Shown: positions 27,662 through 38,690 of the stretch, piece by piece
How positions within the stretch are numbered: the stretch's first letter is position 1
How the letters are laid out: each line of letters opens with the position of its first letter
Source: Lacticigenium naphthae DSM 19658
Lineage (GTDB): Bacteria; Bacillota; Bacilli; Lactobacillales; Carnobacteriaceae_A
Direction: 5' to 3'
Length of the DNA: 64,000 bases
Assembly (NCBI RefSeq): GCF_000425865.1
Contig: NZ_AUEG01000001.1
Span: forward strand, 248,001-312,000
The notes under the pieces: model-generated
What the model saw: only the letters and a program-made list of their open reading frames with translations
Databases searched by the model: none
What the model was told of the DNA's origin: nothing
Program-made: the position numbers and the translations under genes

Positions 27662-28099
27662 TCAAAACAACTTTTTGTATTCACTGTATCCTTCTTTTTC
27701 CAAATCTTCGACGGGTATGAATCGTAAGGCAGCTGAATTGATACAATACCTCAATCCTCCAGCTTCTTTAGGGCCATCAGGAAAAACATGTCCCAAATGA
27801 GAATTGCTCTCTAGGCTTCGTACTTCTATGCGTCTCATTCCAAATTTCTTATCAACTTTTTCTTCAATGCCTTGTTTTTCAATTGGCTTAGTAAACGAAG
27901 GCCATCCACACCCTGCATCATACTTATCTTTGGACGAAAACAAGGGTTCTCCACTGACCACATCTACATATATGCCTTCTTCATAAAAATCGTCATATTC
28001 TCCAGTAAACGGTCTTTCAGTAGCATTATTTTGTGTTACTTCAAATTGCTGTTTTGTCAGTCTGTTTTTTAATTCTTTTTCTGAATAATTTGATTTCAT
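27662..28099 (-). CDS. msrB: Peptide methionine-R-sulfoxide reductase
   Basis: 145 residues. MsrB reduces the R form of methionine sulfoxide in oxidised proteins. CGWPSFTKP and RVE-type RRIEVRS are present, and the catalytic Cys is in [11 protein letters not shown] near the C-terminus. The paired CxxC zinc motifs of some homologues are absent ([10 protein letters not shown] in their place), as in many Gram-positive MsrB. Ribosome site AAGGAG 9 bases before the ATG. It follows the DUF937 gene at 13 bp, likely one transcript. Confidence 0.96.
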   Translation of the reverse strand: MKSNYSEKELKNRLTKQQFEVTQNNATERPFTGEYDDFYEEGIYVDVVSGEPLFSSKDKYDAGCGWPSFTKPIEKQGIEEKVDKKFGMRRIEVRSLESNSHLGHVFPDGPKEAGGLRYCINSAALRFIPVEDLEKEGYSEYKKLF

Positions 28100-28112
28100 A
28101 ATTCATGGCTCC

Positions 28113-28727
28113 TTATTCTTTATCAAAGATGCTTCCTAAAGCATCTTTGGCATTATCTAAAGCATTATTTGATTGCGAACTAGGCTTCTTTGTAGATCCA
28201 CCTAGTACGGAGGACAATATATCTCCAATATCTGAGGAGGGGGATTGTTTTCTAACACTACCACTTAAATCACCAAGTAAATCAGAGACACCTGATCCCG
28301 TCATCTGATTGCTTGAACCACTTCTCTTCGCTAACATACTAAGTGCCAATGGCGCTAGCATAGCTAAAATTGATTTCACTTTAGGCGACTCCACTCCCGT
28401 CTTTTGAGAAAGACGGCTTTCAACCTCTTGTTCATTTGATCCAAAAGCCATGTCTAATAATTGATTTCCTTCCCTTTCCTCAGCTTGTTGGAAGAAATTC
28501 GATAAATGATCTGTATCATCATCGGAATGTTTTGACACAGAAGATGCCAATTCTGCTGATACTTTTTCATCTTGATTCGTTCGTTGATTTAATCCTTCCA
28601 TAATCATTGGGAGTCCCATTTGAGCAACTTTTTGAACTTCTGTTGTATTCACCTGAGTTTTTTTTGCTATGGGATCTAAACTATCCTGATTCATTAACTG
28701 ATTCATAATTGTAGACACAATATCCAT
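28113..28727 (-). CDS. DUF937-type protein of unknown function
   Basis: 204 residues. The N-terminal half is helical (STIMNQLMNQDSLDPIAKKTQVNTTEVQKVAQMGLPMIMEGL) with a repeated pattern of small hydrophobic helices, as in DUF937/YidB-like proteins. Then come a short hydrophobic patch ILAMLAPLALSMLA (about 126-140) and a serine- and glycine-rich tail with SDLLGDL and DILSSVLGG repeats. No signal peptide or catalytic motif seen. Cytoplasmic or surface-associated role unknown. ATG 28727 has GAGGAGAG upstream. Lies with msrB in one transcript. Confidence 0.7.
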   Translation of the reverse strand: MDIVSTIMNQLMNQDSLDPIAKKTQVNTTEVQKVAQMGLPMIMEGLNQRTNQDEKVSAELASSVSKHSDDDTDHLSNFFQQAEEREGNQLLDMAFGSNEQEVESRLSQKTGVESPKVKSILAMLAPLALSMLAKRSGSSNQMTGSGVSDLLGDLSGSVRKQSPSSDIGDILSSVLGGSTKKPSSQSNNALDNAKDALGSIFDKE

Positions 28728-28812
28728 ATGCTCTCTCCTCATTCATATTTATTTAATTGTATGTCAAATTTTCAAGTAAAAGCAAATAAGAGGCTTATCC
28801 TTATCCGTATAG

Positions 28813-28842
28813 AAAAAACTCACTAAAGTAAACTTTAGTGAG
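28813..28842 (-). terminator. Terminator overlapping the mutL stop codon
   Basis: CTCACTAAAG and CTTTAGTGAG pair perfectly around TTTA (28819-28842), and six T follow on the minus strand. The mutL TAA (28835-28837) lies inside the first arm. Confidence 0.95.
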
Positions 28843-30760
28843 GATCTTGTATACGTTTAAACATTTTCTCCATATCAATAGTTGAAAAATGAACGATAAC
28901 TGGACGACCATGAGGACAATTATATGGATTTTTTGTTTGCTTCAGTTCTTCTAGCAAAGCTCTAGCCTCCAAATCACTCAAATAGTGATTCGCCTTAATT
29001 GAGCGTTTGCAGCTCATCATGATGGCAGTAGCTTCTTTGAATTTTGCTAAACTAAGTTCCTGCTTTTCTAAAAGAAAATCGATCATTTCCTTAACTGTAT
29101 CTTCTTCTTGACCATGTTTAAACCACGAAGGATGTGCTCGCATCAGAAAACTATTTTGTCCAAAATCTTCTAAGAAAATACCAGCTTCTTCCAAAGTTAC
29201 TTTGTACTCTTTGATCACAAGAGCATCATTTACTGGATAATCTAATACGATCGGCGTCAACAGCTCTTGTAAAACTGTGCCTTCCTCTGCAATCGTTGAA
29301 CGATAATACTCGTACTTGATTCTTTCCTGTGCTGCATGCTGATCAATGAAAAATAACCCTTCTTCATTTTGTGCAATCAGATATGTTCCATGCATTTGAC
29401 CGATATAATCTAAACGAGGAAATGGTTTTTCCCCATCAGTCTTTTTCGCTTTATTTTCCATAAGTCTATCGACAATAGCAAGTGTATTTTCATTATCATG
29501 AATTTTTTCGCTTCTTTTTGTAAGTTCACCTTGTTCACTTAATGAAGTATCTTGTTTTTGATGATCCTCTTCATTATTTTTGTTTACAAGTATGGATGCC
29601 TTCGATTCATCCACTGTAGTATCCAGCTCATCTTTTCTATTTTCCTTGAAATAGTTGAGTTTATTTTGATCAGTCAACTCATTATTCTCAATAAACCTAA
29701 TATTTTCTTGATGGTAGGTGTTTTTGTTGTGCTGAGACTGTCCACTTGTAATGTTTTCTAATGCATTTGGGATGCGTCGAGTGGGACTTATGGCTTTACT
29801 TACTGCTTCTTCCACTAGTCGAGCAAGCTCTTTTTCATCACTGATACGAATTTCCTGTTTAGTAGGATGGACATTTACATCTAACAACAGTGGATCCATA
29901 TCAATTTTCACTACCGCTACTGGATATCTTCCAACCATCAATTTAGAACCGTAGCCTTTTACCACAGCATTCCTTAATAAAAAATTATTTATATATCTTC
30001 CATTTACAATTAAAGTGATATACCTTTTAGACGCTCTTGTCAGTTCAGGTAAAGAAACGAACCCTGCAACAGAAAAATTTAAATTGGTATTTTGAATAGT
30101 TCTCATTTTTTTCCCAGCGTCTACTCCATATATTCCTGCTATTGCTTGCCGGGTTTCTCCATTTCCTGGAGTTTTGATCAGGTGATTTCCATCATGTATC
30201 AGATGAAAAGAAATAGTGGGATGAGCTAATGCTAACCTGTTCACTATATCTGTAATATGCGCTAGTTCTGTTTGCAGTGTTTTAAGATATTTTAGTCGTG
30301 CAGGAGTATTGAAAAAAATATTTTCAACTACCACTCTAGTTCCTTTTCTGCTCGAACTGGATATATCCTCAACAACTTCCCCACCAATTAAAACCATTTT
30401 TTTGCCATTCGAACCTTCTACAGCTGTCTCGATCGTCATATGTGAAACCGAAGCAATACTTGGTAGTGCTTCCCCTCGAAAGCCAAGTGAACGAATACGA
30501 AATAAATCTTCATCTGAGTGTATCTTACTTGTTGCATGACGTTCAAAAGCTCTTGCAACTTCGGCTGAGGGGATCCCTTCTCCATTATCTCGTACTTCAA
30601 TTTTATTCAATCCAGCTTCTTCCACTATGACTGTAATATGTGTGCTTTTTGCATCAATAGCATTCTCAACTAGTTCCTTAACAACTGAGGCAGGCCTTTC
30701 GATGACTTCTCCTGCAGCAATTTGATTCGCTAAAGTAGGAGACAGAATTGAAATTCTCAT
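28835..30760 (-). CDS. mutL: DNA mismatch repair endonuclease MutL
   Basis: 641 residues. GHKL ATPase N-terminus ([42 protein letters not shown]) and a C-terminal endonuclease and dimer domain with [14 protein letters not shown] (the DQHA(x)2E(x)4E metal motif) and [11 protein letters not shown]. The middle (about 330-450) is a charged, low-complexity linker of N, Q, D, E and K. MutL couples mismatch recognition by MutS to nicking. The ATG overlaps the mutS stop by 4 bp. Ends in a strong terminator. Confidence 0.97.
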   Translation of the reverse strand: MRISILSPTLANQIAAGEVIERPASVVKELVENAIDAKSTHITVIVEEAGLNKIEVRDNGEGIPSAEVARAFERHATSKIHSDEDLFRIRSLGFRGEALPSIASVSHMTIETAVEGSNGKKMVLIGGEVVEDISSSSRKGTRVVVENIFFNTPARLKYLKTLQTELAHITDIVNRLALAHPTISFHLIHDGNHLIKTPGNGETRQAIAGIYGVDAGKKMRTIQNTNLNFSVAGFVSLPELTRASKRYITLIVNGRYINNFLLRNAVVKGYGSKLMVGRYPVAVVKIDMDPLLLDVNVHPTKQEIRISDEKELARLVEEAVSKAISPTRRIPNALENITSGQSQHNKNTYHQENIRFIENNELTDQNKLNYFKENRKDELDTTVDESKASILVNKNNEEDHQKQDTSLSEQGELTKRSEKIHDNENTLAIVDRLMENKAKKTDGEKPFPRLDYIGQMHGTYLIAQNEEGLFFIDQHAAQERIKYEYYRSTIAEEGTVLQELLTPIVLDYPVNDALVIKEYKVTLEEAGIFLEDFGQNSFLMRAHPSWFKHGQEEDTVKEMIDFLLEKQELSLAKFKEATAIMMSCKRSIKANHYLSDLEARALLEELKQTKNPYNCPHGRPVIVHFSTIDMEKMFKRIQDPH

Positions 30761-33360
30761 ACTCTTCCTCCATCCTCGTTTAATTTCCCTTGCAAACGAT
30801 TGATTGTATTTAGAGCTTCCAGAGGTGTTAAATTAATTAAAGAAATATCCTTGATCTCATTTAATACTGTTTCTTCATTCGGATTCTGTGCAGAGAACAA
30901 CGAGAGCTGATTTTCTTTAAGAGTCTCTTTTTCGGAACGAGAAATTTCTTCATACTCGGTGTCCATTTCTTTTATTTTATTTTTATTTTCTAAAACACTT
31001 AAGACTTGTTCTGCTCTAGATAACAAAGAAATCGGTAAACCTGCTAATTTAGCCACTTGGATACCGTAACTTTTATCAGCTGAACCCTCCATCATTTTAT
31101 GAAGGAAAACTAAGTTTCCATCCTCTTCAATAGCTCCTACATGAATGTTTTTTAATCGATTTAATCTCGTTTCTAATTCAGTTAATTCATGATAATGAGT
31201 AGAAAACAAAGTTTTTGCACCGATATTTTCATGAACATATTCAATTATCGCCTCAGCTAAGGCCATCCCATCAAATGTGGCTGTTCCTCTTCCAATTTCG
31301 TCGAAAAGTAACAGGCTTTTTCTAGTTGCTTGAGTTAATGCCAAGTTAGCTTCCATCATTTCCACCATGAAAGTACTTTGACCACCAATTAGATCATCCA
31401 TGGCTCCTATACGCGTAAAAATCTTATCAAACAAAGGTAAAGACGCTTTTTTTGCAGGTACAAAGCTTCCCATTTGAGCCATCACAACAGTTAAGGCTAA
31501 CTGTCTCATATACGTGCTTTTCCCGGACATGTTAGGCCCTGTGATCAGAAGAATATCGACATCTTGATTAAATAAAACATCATTAGGGACATATGATTGC
31601 TCACCTAAAACTTTTTCGACTACAGGATGACGTCCATCTTTAATTTCAATTTCTTCATTCGTACTATGAAATTCAGGTCGAGTGTAGTGGTACTGTTCTG
31701 CTATTGATGCAAAGGATTGTAGAACATCAATTTCTGCAATAACTTTTGCTAAAGATTGAATTGCTTCTAACTCTTTTTTTACTTCTTCTCTAATTTCTAA
31801 AAAAAGACTATATTCTAAAGCTTTCGATTTTTCCTCAGCTTCTAATATTAGACTTTCTTTTTCTTTAAGCTCTGGGGTAATAAATCGTTCTGCATTCGTC
31901 AATGTTTGTTTCCTGTCGTATGTTCCCTCAGGTAACTTCTGCAAATGAGATTTCGTTATTTCTATATAATAGCCAAAAACTTTGTTAAAACCAATCTTCA
32001 GGTTTCTTATCCCCGTCTTATCTCTTTCTTTTTTTTCTAACTCCGCAATCCATTTTTTTCCATTCCGCATGGCATCTCTGTATTCATCCAGTTTAGAATT
32101 AAATCCATCTTTGATTAATTCCCCATCAGTTATCGATTGGGGAGGTTCATCCATAATTGCTCCTTCAATCAAAGTAGAAATATGTCTTACAGAAACAAGT
32201 TTTCCTAACTTTTTTTCCCAAATTTCATCATTCATCAACGAAATTGTTTCTTTAATGATAGGGATTTCATTCAAGGAATAATTTAATTGTTTGAGTTCTC
32301 TACCATTTACATTACCAAAAGCTATTCTCCCAGCCAATCTCTCTAAATCATAAACATTTTCCAAATGATCAACCAATTCTATTCTTTCAAAAAAGTGATT
32401 CAACAGAGAGGCGACAGTATCTAGTCTTTCCTCAATTTCTTTCTTTTGGATCAATGGCTGATTTATCCATTTTTTTAAGAGTCTACCACCCATGGCTGTT
32501 TTTGTTTCATCTAGTAACCACAACAATGTCCCTTTTCTAGATCCATCTCTTAACGATTCGGTCAGCTCTAAATTTCTTTTTGCTGCTTTTCCCATTTGCA
32601 TAAAATGTGCCGCTTCATAATTTTCTGCTTCTTGCAAATGATCCAAACTGCGCATTTGTGTTTCATATAAATAACCGACTAAGTGTGATAGAGCAGTCTG
32701 TTGTGCTATCGGGAAATCTACTGGAATATGTTTATCTAATTCAGCCTCGCTTTTTTTTGAAGTATACGTTGATATATATAAACCTAGATTCTTTTCAATC
32801 TCATTTTGTAATTCGAGATATTCTCCCTCAGGAAAAACAATCTCTTTTGAATGGATACTGAATAGTTCATTTAATAAATCTTCTTTTGAATTTAAACTCG
32901 TAACCTTGCATTCACCTGTAGATAAATCTGCATAAGCTAAATGGTAAGATTCATCTATATAGATTGCAGATAAATAATTGTTCTCTTTTGCTTTCATGTT
33001 CTTTGACTCAATTACTGTACCCGGAGTAATTAATTGAACAACTTCTCTTTTTACCATTCCTTTAGCTTCTTTAGGATCTTCAACTTGTTCACAAATTGCA
33101 ACTTTATAGCCTTTTTCTATTAACGTATCAATATGTTGTTGTGCTGAATGGTATGGCACTCCACACATAGGAATAGGTTCATCTGCATTTTTATTCCGAC
33201 TTGTTAAAGTTAATTCCAATATCTTAGAAGCTTTTATAGCATCTTCGTGGAACATTTCATAAAAATCACCTAGACGATAAAATAAAAAAGCATCCGTATA
33301 GTTTGATTTAATTGAATGATATTGTTCCATCATTGGTGTCATTTTTGTTTTTTGAGGCAT
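30757..33360 (-). CDS. mutS: DNA mismatch recognition protein MutS
   Basis: 867 residues. N-terminal mismatch-recognition domain with [12 protein letters not shown] (the Phe-x-Glu wedge), connector, lever and clamp regions, and an ATPase with Walker [15 protein letters not shown], Walker [16 protein letters not shown] and [12 protein letters not shown]. The C-terminus carries a charged tail ending [12 protein letters not shown]. MutS binds mismatches and recruits MutL. ATG 33360 is chosen over GTG 33372; the ribosome site (AAGTGGGTG) is weak. mutS and mutL form an operon, with ymdB 24 bp upstream. Confidence 0.97.
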   Translation of the reverse strand: MPQKTKMTPMMEQYHSIKSNYTDAFLFYRLGDFYEMFHEDAIKASKILELTLTSRNKNADEPIPMCGVPYHSAQQHIDTLIEKGYKVAICEQVEDPKEAKGMVKREVVQLITPGTVIESKNMKAKENNYLSAIYIDESYHLAYADLSTGECKVTSLNSKEDLLNELFSIHSKEIVFPEGEYLELQNEIEKNLGLYISTYTSKKSEAELDKHIPVDFPIAQQTALSHLVGYLYETQMRSLDHLQEAENYEAAHFMQMGKAAKRNLELTESLRDGSRKGTLLWLLDETKTAMGGRLLKKWINQPLIQKKEIEERLDTVASLLNHFFERIELVDHLENVYDLERLAGRIAFGNVNGRELKQLNYSLNEIPIIKETISLMNDEIWEKKLGKLVSVRHISTLIEGAIMDEPPQSITDGELIKDGFNSKLDEYRDAMRNGKKWIAELEKKERDKTGIRNLKIGFNKVFGYYIEITKSHLQKLPEGTYDRKQTLTNAERFITPELKEKESLILEAEEKSKALEYSLFLEIREEVKKELEAIQSLAKVIAEIDVLQSFASIAEQYHYTRPEFHSTNEEIEIKDGRHPVVEKVLGEQSYVPNDVLFNQDVDILLITGPNMSGKSTYMRQLALTVVMAQMGSFVPAKKASLPLFDKIFTRIGAMDDLIGGQSTFMVEMMEANLALTQATRKSLLLFDEIGRGTATFDGMALAEAIIEYVHENIGAKTLFSTHYHELTELETRLNRLKNIHVGAIEEDGNLVFLHKMMEGSADKSYGIQVAKLAGLPISLLSRAEQVLSVLENKNKIKEMDTEYEEISRSEKETLKENQLSLFSAQNPNEETVLNEIKDISLINLTPLEALNTINRLQGKLNEDGGRV

Positions 33361-33384
33361 CTTTTCACCCACTTAAATGATTTA

Positions 33385-34185
33385 TTAATTAAAAAATGGT
33401 GTGTCCGAATCAATACGTATCGTTTCGATTGATTTAGCTTTTCCAGTTTTGTCATCTAATTCTATATAGCATCCATTTATTTGTTTTCTACCTTCGTCAG
33501 GAACTTCAAAACGGACTGGCATTTGTGTCATAAACTTATAAATAACTGGCTCTTTCTTTACACCGATTATACCATCATAAAAACCTGTCATTCCAGCGTC
33601 TGTTAAATAGGCTGTTCCCTCAGGTAATATTCTAGCATCATTCGTTTGTACATGTGTATGTGTTCCGATTACAGCAGAAACTCTTCCGTCAACATACCAT
33701 CCAAAAGCCAGCTTTTCACTTGTCGTTTCCGCATGAAAATCGATGAAAATGATAGGCGTTCTTTCTTGTGCTTGCTTTATCAACTCGTCAGCTTTTCTAA
33801 AAGGATCATCCAAATCCATAGTAAATGTTCGTCCATGAAGATTTATTACAGCAATTTCAAGATGATTGATTTTTACATATACAATTCCTTTTCCAGGAGT
33901 TGAATCTTCAGGGTAGTTTGCTGGTCTGATCAATTTTTTTGCATCGTCAATAAATTCAAAAATATCTTGATTATCCCAAGTATGATTCCCCATTGTTACT
34001 ACATCAACGCCTGCTTGCAAAAATTCTTTGTAATTTTTTTCAGTGATCCCCCGACCATTCGCAGAATTTTCACCATTTAATATTGTTAATTGTGGTTTAT
34101 ATTTGTTCTTTAATTTGGGTAGATATTGTTCAACCATTTCTCTTCCAATAGAGCCTACAACATCACCGATAAATAATAATTTCAT
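33385..34185 (-). CDS. ymdB: YmdB-type metallophosphoesterase / 2',3'-cyclic nucleotide phosphodiesterase
   Basis: 266 residues of the YmdB family. Metal-binding motifs are FIGDVVGSIGR, LNGENSANGRG, MGNHTWDN, FIDFHAETTSEK and GTHTHVQTND. The B. subtilis protein is a cyclic phosphodiesterase that affects biofilm and nanotube formation. It sits downstream of rny (RNase Y), as in B. subtilis, but a hairpin terminator separates the two, so it may also have partial read-through. The conserved gene pair suggests a link to RNA turnover; the link is inference. Confidence 0.93.
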   Translation of the reverse strand: MKLLFIGDVVGSIGREMVEQYLPKLKNKYKPQLTILNGENSANGRGITEKNYKEFLQAGVDVVTMGNHTWDNQDIFEFIDDAKKLIRPANYPEDSTPGKGIVYVKINHLEIAVINLHGRTFTMDLDDPFRKADELIKQAQERTPIIFIDFHAETTSEKLAFGWYVDGRVSAVIGTHTHVQTNDARILPEGTAYLTDAGMTGFYDGIIGVKKEPVIYKFMTQMPVRFEVPDEGRKQINGCYIELDDKTGKAKSIETIRIDSDTPFFN

Positions 34186-34241
34186 TTATTTTTCCTCTTT
34201 CCATTCAACTGTTTCTATTTTAGCAGTTTTGGATGATAAAT

Positions 34242-34275
34242 CAAAATGAGGCGAGGAGCATTCCCCGCCTCATTG
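34242..34275 (-). terminator. Terminator between rny and ymdB
   Basis: AATGAGGCG and CGCCTCATT pair with an interior GGGA/CTCC region; TTTTGATTT follows on the minus strand. The T run is short, so read-through into ymdB is plausible. Confidence 0.75.
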
Positions 34276-34283
34276 ATTAAATT

Positions 34284-35843
34284 TTATTTCGCATATTCAA
34301 TGGCTCTAGTTTCGCGTATGACCGTTACTTTAATATGTCCTGGATAATCCATTTCACTTTCTATTTTCTTACGAACGTCTCTTGCAAGTTTTGATGTCAT
34401 CACATCATCAAGTTTTTCGGGTTTAACAATGATTCGTATTTCCCGTCCAGCTTGAATAGCATAACTTTGTTTTACACCTTCAAAACTATTAGAAATACTT
34501 TCTAATTTTTCTAAACGATGTAGATAGTGTTCAAGTGACTCACTTCTTGCTCCTGGTCTAGCAGCTGATATAGAGTCAGCAGCTTCAACTAAAACTGCAA
34601 TAGTCGATTCTGCCTCGACATCTCCATGGTGAGAAGCAATTGCGTTAACCACAGTATTGTTTTCCTTGTACCTCATTGCAATTTCTGCTCCGATTTCTAC
34701 ATGAGATCCTTCCACTTCACTGTCTAACGCTTTTCCAATATCGTGTAACAATCCAGCTCTCTTGGCTAAGTTGACATCTTCACCCAACTCCGCTGCAAGA
34801 ATACCAGCTAACTTGGCAACCTCAATAGAATGGTTTAATACATTTTGGCCGTAACTTGTGCGGAAATGTAGTCTTCCTAGAATCTTAATCAAGTCTGGGT
34901 GAATAGAATGAATTCCCACTGTGAAAGTAGCTTCTTCTCCTATTTCTCGAATTCGTTCATCCATTTCTTTTCTAGATTTCTCAACCATTTCTTCAATTCT
35001 ACCTGGATGAATTCTACCATCTTGAATTAATTTTTCTAATGTCATTTTAGCAATTTCTCTTCGAATCGGATCATATCCACTCAACACTACTGCTTCAGGA
35101 GTATCATCAATAATTAAATCCATTCCTGTCAGCGTTTCGATTGTCCGGATATTCCGCCCTTCTCTCCCTATGATTCTACCCTTCATATCGTCATTTGGTA
35201 AATTCACTACGGAAACAGTTGTTTCGGAAACTTGATCAGCCGCACATCTCTGTATAGCTTGAGTAACCAAACTTTTCGCTTTTTTATCTGCTTCATTTTT
35301 AGCTTTTTCTTCTGATTGTTTAACCATTACGGCAACATCATGAGATAGAGCCTCTTCTGTTTGATTAAGAATAATTCCTTTTGCCTCTTCTTTAGTTAAT
35401 GCAGCAACTTGTTCTAGTTTTTTCTCTTGTTTCTCAACTAATTCAAGTGCTTCAGCTTCTAAAGCATCAATTTTTCTTTGCTTCTCTGTCAGACGTTCAT
35501 CTCGAGATTGCAAAGAACTTTCTCTTTTATCCAGTGTTTCACTTTTTCGGTCCAAGCTATCTTGCCTTTGATCCAAACGATTTTCTTGTCTAGACACTTC
35601 TGAGCGACGTTCTTTTAGCTCAGCATCAATTTCTGCTCGATATGCATGAATCTCTTCTTTTGCCTCCAACAACGCTTCTTTTTTTAGTGTTTCAGCTTCT
35701 TTGTTTGCATCTTCAATTATACGAGAAGCTGTATTTCTAGAATCAGACAAGCGTTGATTGTAATTTTTTTTGCTGATCGCAAAACCGAGTCCAAAACCTA
35801 CTATTAAAGTAACGATAGCGAAGGCTAAAGTTAGTATATCCAT
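34284..35843 (-). CDS. rny: Ribonuclease Y
   Basis: 519 residues, typical length. One N-terminal membrane helix (about 4-22), a long coiled coil (about 25-195, rich in E, K, R, D), a KH domain ([19 protein letters not shown]) and an HD domain ([34 protein letters not shown]). RNase Y is the membrane-tethered endonuclease that starts mRNA decay in many Firmicutes. GGAGGTGATC is a near-perfect ribosome site. Strong own promoter at 35932-35960. Confidence 0.97.
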   Translation of the reverse strand: MDILTLAFAIVTLIVGFGLGFAISKKNYNQRLSDSRNTASRIIEDANKEAETLKKEALLEAKEEIHAYRAEIDAELKERRSEVSRQENRLDQRQDSLDRKSETLDKRESSLQSRDERLTEKQRKIDALEAEALELVEKQEKKLEQVAALTKEEAKGIILNQTEEALSHDVAVMVKQSEEKAKNEADKKAKSLVTQAIQRCAADQVSETTVSVVNLPNDDMKGRIIGREGRNIRTIETLTGMDLIIDDTPEAVVLSGYDPIRREIAKMTLEKLIQDGRIHPGRIEEMVEKSRKEMDERIREIGEEATFTVGIHSIHPDLIKILGRLHFRTSYGQNVLNHSIEVAKLAGILAAELGEDVNLAKRAGLLHDIGKALDSEVEGSHVEIGAEIAMRYKENNTVVNAIASHHGDVEAESTIAVLVEAADSISAARPGARSESLEHYLHRLEKLESISNSFEGVKQSYAIQAGREIRIIVKPEKLDDVMTSKLARDVRKKIESEMDYPGHIKVTVIRETRAIEYAK

Positions 35844-35931
35844 TTGATCACCTCCGTATCATTATTTTTATTTCTTTTTAAATGCTAAATTGTTTGAAAG
35901 ATTTTAAAAAATAAATTTAACACATAATATA

Positions 35932-35960
35932 ATTTTATAGTTATCTTCCTTTTCTGTCAA
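35932..35960 (-). promoter_or_regulatory. Strong promoter of rny
   Basis: Consensus -35 TTGACA (35955-35960), 17-bp spacer, -10 TAAAAT (35932-35937). Confidence 0.85.
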
Positions 35961-36003
35961 CCTGAATAAATATTTTCCAGTACAATTACTCCCTAATCTA
36001 TAT

Positions 36004-36060
36004 AAAAAAAAACAAAAATGAAGTTGCCTTCCTTCTTAAAGGAAACCTTCTCCATTTTTG
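36004..36060 (-). terminator. Terminator after recA
   Basis: AAAAATGGAGAAGG and its partner near 36013-36030 pair, with AAGGTTTCC pairing imperfectly with GGAAGGCAACTT; a T run follows on the minus strand. Confidence 0.85.
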
Positions 36061-36115
36061 TATAATCCTGATTGATTTCTTTTAAAGTACACTTATATTG
36101 TGCAATATTTATTGT

Positions 36116-37168
36116 CTATTTGACGTCTATTTCTTCTAGTGATTCTTCTTTTGGTTTTTTAGGAGTTTCTTCCGGTGCTTCTCCAAAACCGTAAGCATAC
36201 CGTACTTTAGCTTCAATTTCATTTCTAAATTCAGGATTTTCTTCCATATAGCGTTTAGCATTTTCTCTTCCTTGGCCTATCCGTTCATCACCATAAGAAT
36301 ACCATGCTCCAGCTTTTTTGATGATTTCCATGTCTGATCCCATATCAACTAATTCGCCAACTTGTGAGATACCATATCCGTACATCATGTCAACTTCTGC
36401 CACTTTAAATGGAGGAGCAACTTTATTTTTAACTACTTTTATTTTTGCGCGGTTTCCCATTACATCTGTTCCATGTTTAATAGTTTCCGCTCTTCTGACT
36501 TCAAGTCGGACTGTAGAATAAAATTTAAGAGCACGTCCGCCTGGTGTAGTTTCTGGATTACCAAACATTACTCCTACTTTTTCCCTGATTTGGTTGATAA
36601 ATAGAGCAATTGTTTTGGTTTTACTTATTGAACCAGAGAGTTTTCTCAAGGCTTGGGACATTAACCGAGCTTGCAACCCTATATGTGTATCTCCCATTTC
36701 TCCTTCAATTTCAGCTCTGGGCACTAATGCTGCTACTGAGTCAATTACTACGATATCTATAGCACCACTTGAAACAAGCGCATCAGCAATTTCTAAGGCT
36801 TGTTCCCCAGTATCTGGTTGAGACAAGAGTAATTCATCAACATCTACCCCTAACGCACGGGCGTATTTAGGGTCTAATGCATGCTCTGCATCGATAAAGG
36901 CAGCAGTTCCTCCGTATTTTTGAACAGAAGCAATAGCATGTAAGGCTACAGTTGTTTTACCTGAACTTTCTGGACCATATACTTCAATTATTCTACCTCG
37001 AGGGTATCCACCCACACCTAGAGCTACGTCTAAAGCTAGAGATCCACTCGGGACTGTAGAAACCTCAAAGTCTATTTTTTCTCCCATTTTCATGATGGAT
37101 CCTTTTCCATAACTCTTTTCGATTTTTTTTAATGCAGCTTCTAACGCTTTTTTACGGTCTTCTGACAT
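36116..37168 (-). CDS. recA: Recombinase RecA
   Basis: 350 residues, complete. Walker [10 protein letters not shown] at residues 65-73, Walker [11 protein letters not shown], the L1/L2 loops and QALRKLSG are intact. RecA forms filaments on single-stranded DNA, drives strand exchange and triggers LexA self-cleavage. Tail is acidic (EEIDVK). Ribosome site AAGGAGG before the ATG; upstream a consensus promoter and a LexA box, so SOS control is expected. cinA lies directly upstream, as in other Bacilli; a terminator follows. Confidence 0.98.
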   Translation of the reverse strand: MSEDRKKALEAALKKIEKSYGKGSIMKMGEKIDFEVSTVPSGSLALDVALGVGGYPRGRIIEVYGPESSGKTTVALHAIASVQKYGGTAAFIDAEHALDPKYARALGVDVDELLLSQPDTGEQALEIADALVSSGAIDIVVIDSVAALVPRAEIEGEMGDTHIGLQARLMSQALRKLSGSISKTKTIALFINQIREKVGVMFGNPETTPGGRALKFYSTVRLEVRRAETIKHGTDVMGNRAKIKVVKNKVAPPFKVAEVDMMYGYGISQVGELVDMGSDMEIIKKAGAWYSYGDERIGQGRENAKRYMEENPEFRNEIEAKVRYAYGFGEAPEETPKKPKEESLEEIDVK

Positions 37169-37223
37169 TTTTTATATTCCTCCTTGGGAATTTTCATTTA
37201 GAAATTCCAACCTCAATAAACTT

Positions 37224-37252
37224 ATTCTATCTTTTCTCTTCAAAGAAATCAA
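37224..37252 (-). promoter_or_regulatory. Promoter of recA
   Basis: -35 TTGATT (37247-37252), 17-bp spacer, -10 TAGAAT (37224-37229), about 55 bp before the recA ATG. Confidence 0.8.
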
Positions 37253-37260
37253 GCCAAAAC

Positions 37261-37274
37261 AGAACAATTGTTCG
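37261..37274 (-). promoter_or_regulatory. LexA (SOS) box upstream of recA
   Basis: The minus strand reads CGAACAATTGTTCT, matching the Firmicute LexA consensus CGAACNNNNGTTCG at 13 of 14 positions counting N as matches. It lies just upstream of the recA -35 and 3 bp after the cinA stop. Confidence 0.85.
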
Positions 37275-37277
37275 ATT

Positions 37278-38552
37278 TTATTTTTCTGTCTTTTCTATTA
37301 TATCCACTATCTCTAAATTCAAGATTAACCGACGAATCAATTCTAATGCGTTAAGGACTGATCGATTCCGATTTTTACTTCTTTGATAGGGAAAGTGAAA
37401 TTCTTTCGCAAATGGTGTTTTTTCATCAAACGCAATCCCAACCCAAACAGTTCCGATATCTTTATTTTCTAACAACCCAGGACCTGCTACGCCGGTTAGT
37501 GAAACACCGATTTTAGCATCATATTTATCTTTTATTTTTTCCGCCATCTCTATTGCACATTCTGAGCTGACTACCCCAAAATCCTCTATAGTTTTTTTGT
37601 CGATCCCGAGCATCTCTTTTTTTGTTCTTTCGCTATAAGTGACCATGCCGCCTTCACAAATCGAGCTTGCCCCTGACCCTTGCGTTATACTACTTAAAAA
37701 AGCTCCTCCTGTTAAACTTTCTGCTGCTGTTATGGTTAATTTGTTTTCTATCAATAAATCTTTAACGACTTCTGACAAGCTTTTATCACCATATCCAAAA
37801 TGGAAATCTCCTACAAGATATACTATTTCTTTTACAATCCCATCAATAAACTGATCACATTGTATATTCGTAGATCCATTTGCAGTTATTCTTACTGACA
37901 GGTCACCTTCATGAGCATAAATAGCTATTGTAGGATTAGTCTGTTTCTCAATCAACTCATCTAGTTCTTCAGCTAATTTCGCTTCAGTCAATCCAAAAAA
38001 ACGAAGAGTTTTCGATTTAAAAATGTCTTGATTTAAAGTACGTTCAATTAATTTTGGCATGACCTCTTCACCAAACATTGGTTCTAATTCACTTGGTGGT
38101 CCAGGTAATACTACATAGGTTATATCATTTAGTTCAATGAACATCCCTACAGCCATTCCAGTTTTATTCTTTAAGATAGAAGAACCTTCTATTACCAATG
38201 CTTGAAGTTGATTGTTTTCTGGCATAGTGAGCCCCGATTCTTCATGAAATGATATAATTTTATCTTCCGTCTCTCTATCTAAAACAAGAGGAATATTTAG
38301 AAAATTCGAAAGTACCATTTTCGTTCGATCATCTTTTGTAGGACCAAGTCCGCCCGTGAGAATTACGATATCTGCTCTTCTGGTAGCAACTTCTAACGTA
38401 TCTTTTATTCGTTCATCATTATCACCGACAGTTATTTGATGATACACTTCAATTCCAAGAGAAGCTAACTCCTTTGAAAGAAAAGCAGCGTTTGTATTGA
38501 CAATTTGTCCCAGTAATAACTCTGTTCCAACCGTAATGATTTCTGCTATCAT
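37278..38552 (-). CDS. cinA: CinA, competence/damage-inducible protein
   Basis: 424 residues with two parts: an N-terminal MoCF/COG1058 domain (about 1-170, TVGTELLLGQIVNTNA, TGGLGPTKDDRT, PGPPSELEPMF) and a C-terminal PncC-type domain (about 260-410, TAAESLTGGAFLS and SLTGVAGPG) that deamidates nicotinamide mononucleotide. In streptococci cinA is co-expressed with recA during competence; here recA follows immediately and has its own SOS promoter. Ribosome site GGAGG precedes the ATG. Confidence 0.95.
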   Translation of the reverse strand: MIAEIITVGTELLLGQIVNTNAAFLSKELASLGIEVYHQITVGDNDERIKDTLEVATRRADIVILTGGLGPTKDDRTKMVLSNFLNIPLVLDRETEDKIISFHEESGLTMPENNQLQALVIEGSSILKNKTGMAVGMFIELNDITYVVLPGPPSELEPMFGEEVMPKLIERTLNQDIFKSKTLRFFGLTEAKLAEELDELIEKQTNPTIAIYAHEGDLSVRITANGSTNIQCDQFIDGIVKEIVYLVGDFHFGYGDKSLSEVVKDLLIENKLTITAAESLTGGAFLSSITQGSGASSICEGGMVTYSERTKKEMLGIDKKTIEDFGVVSSECAIEMAEKIKDKYDAKIGVSLTGVAGPGLLENKDIGTVWVGIAFDEKTPFAKEFHFPYQRSKNRNRSVLNALELIRRLILNLEIVDIIEKTEK

Positions 38553-38643
38553 TTATTTTCCTCCATATACATAAGTACGTATTTCTTTGTAGTTTATTTT
38601 ATCATATAATACACTTACTATTTTATTCGAAAGACGTGCATTC

Positions 38644-38678
38644 AAAAAAACAGAAACTGTTTAAACAGTTTCTGTTTT
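38644..38678 (-). terminator. Terminator after pgsA
   Basis: AAACAGAAACTG and CAGTTTCTGTTT pair perfectly around a few bases; T residues follow on the minus strand. Confidence 0.92.
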
Positions 38679-38690
38679 CCGTTAGTCTAT

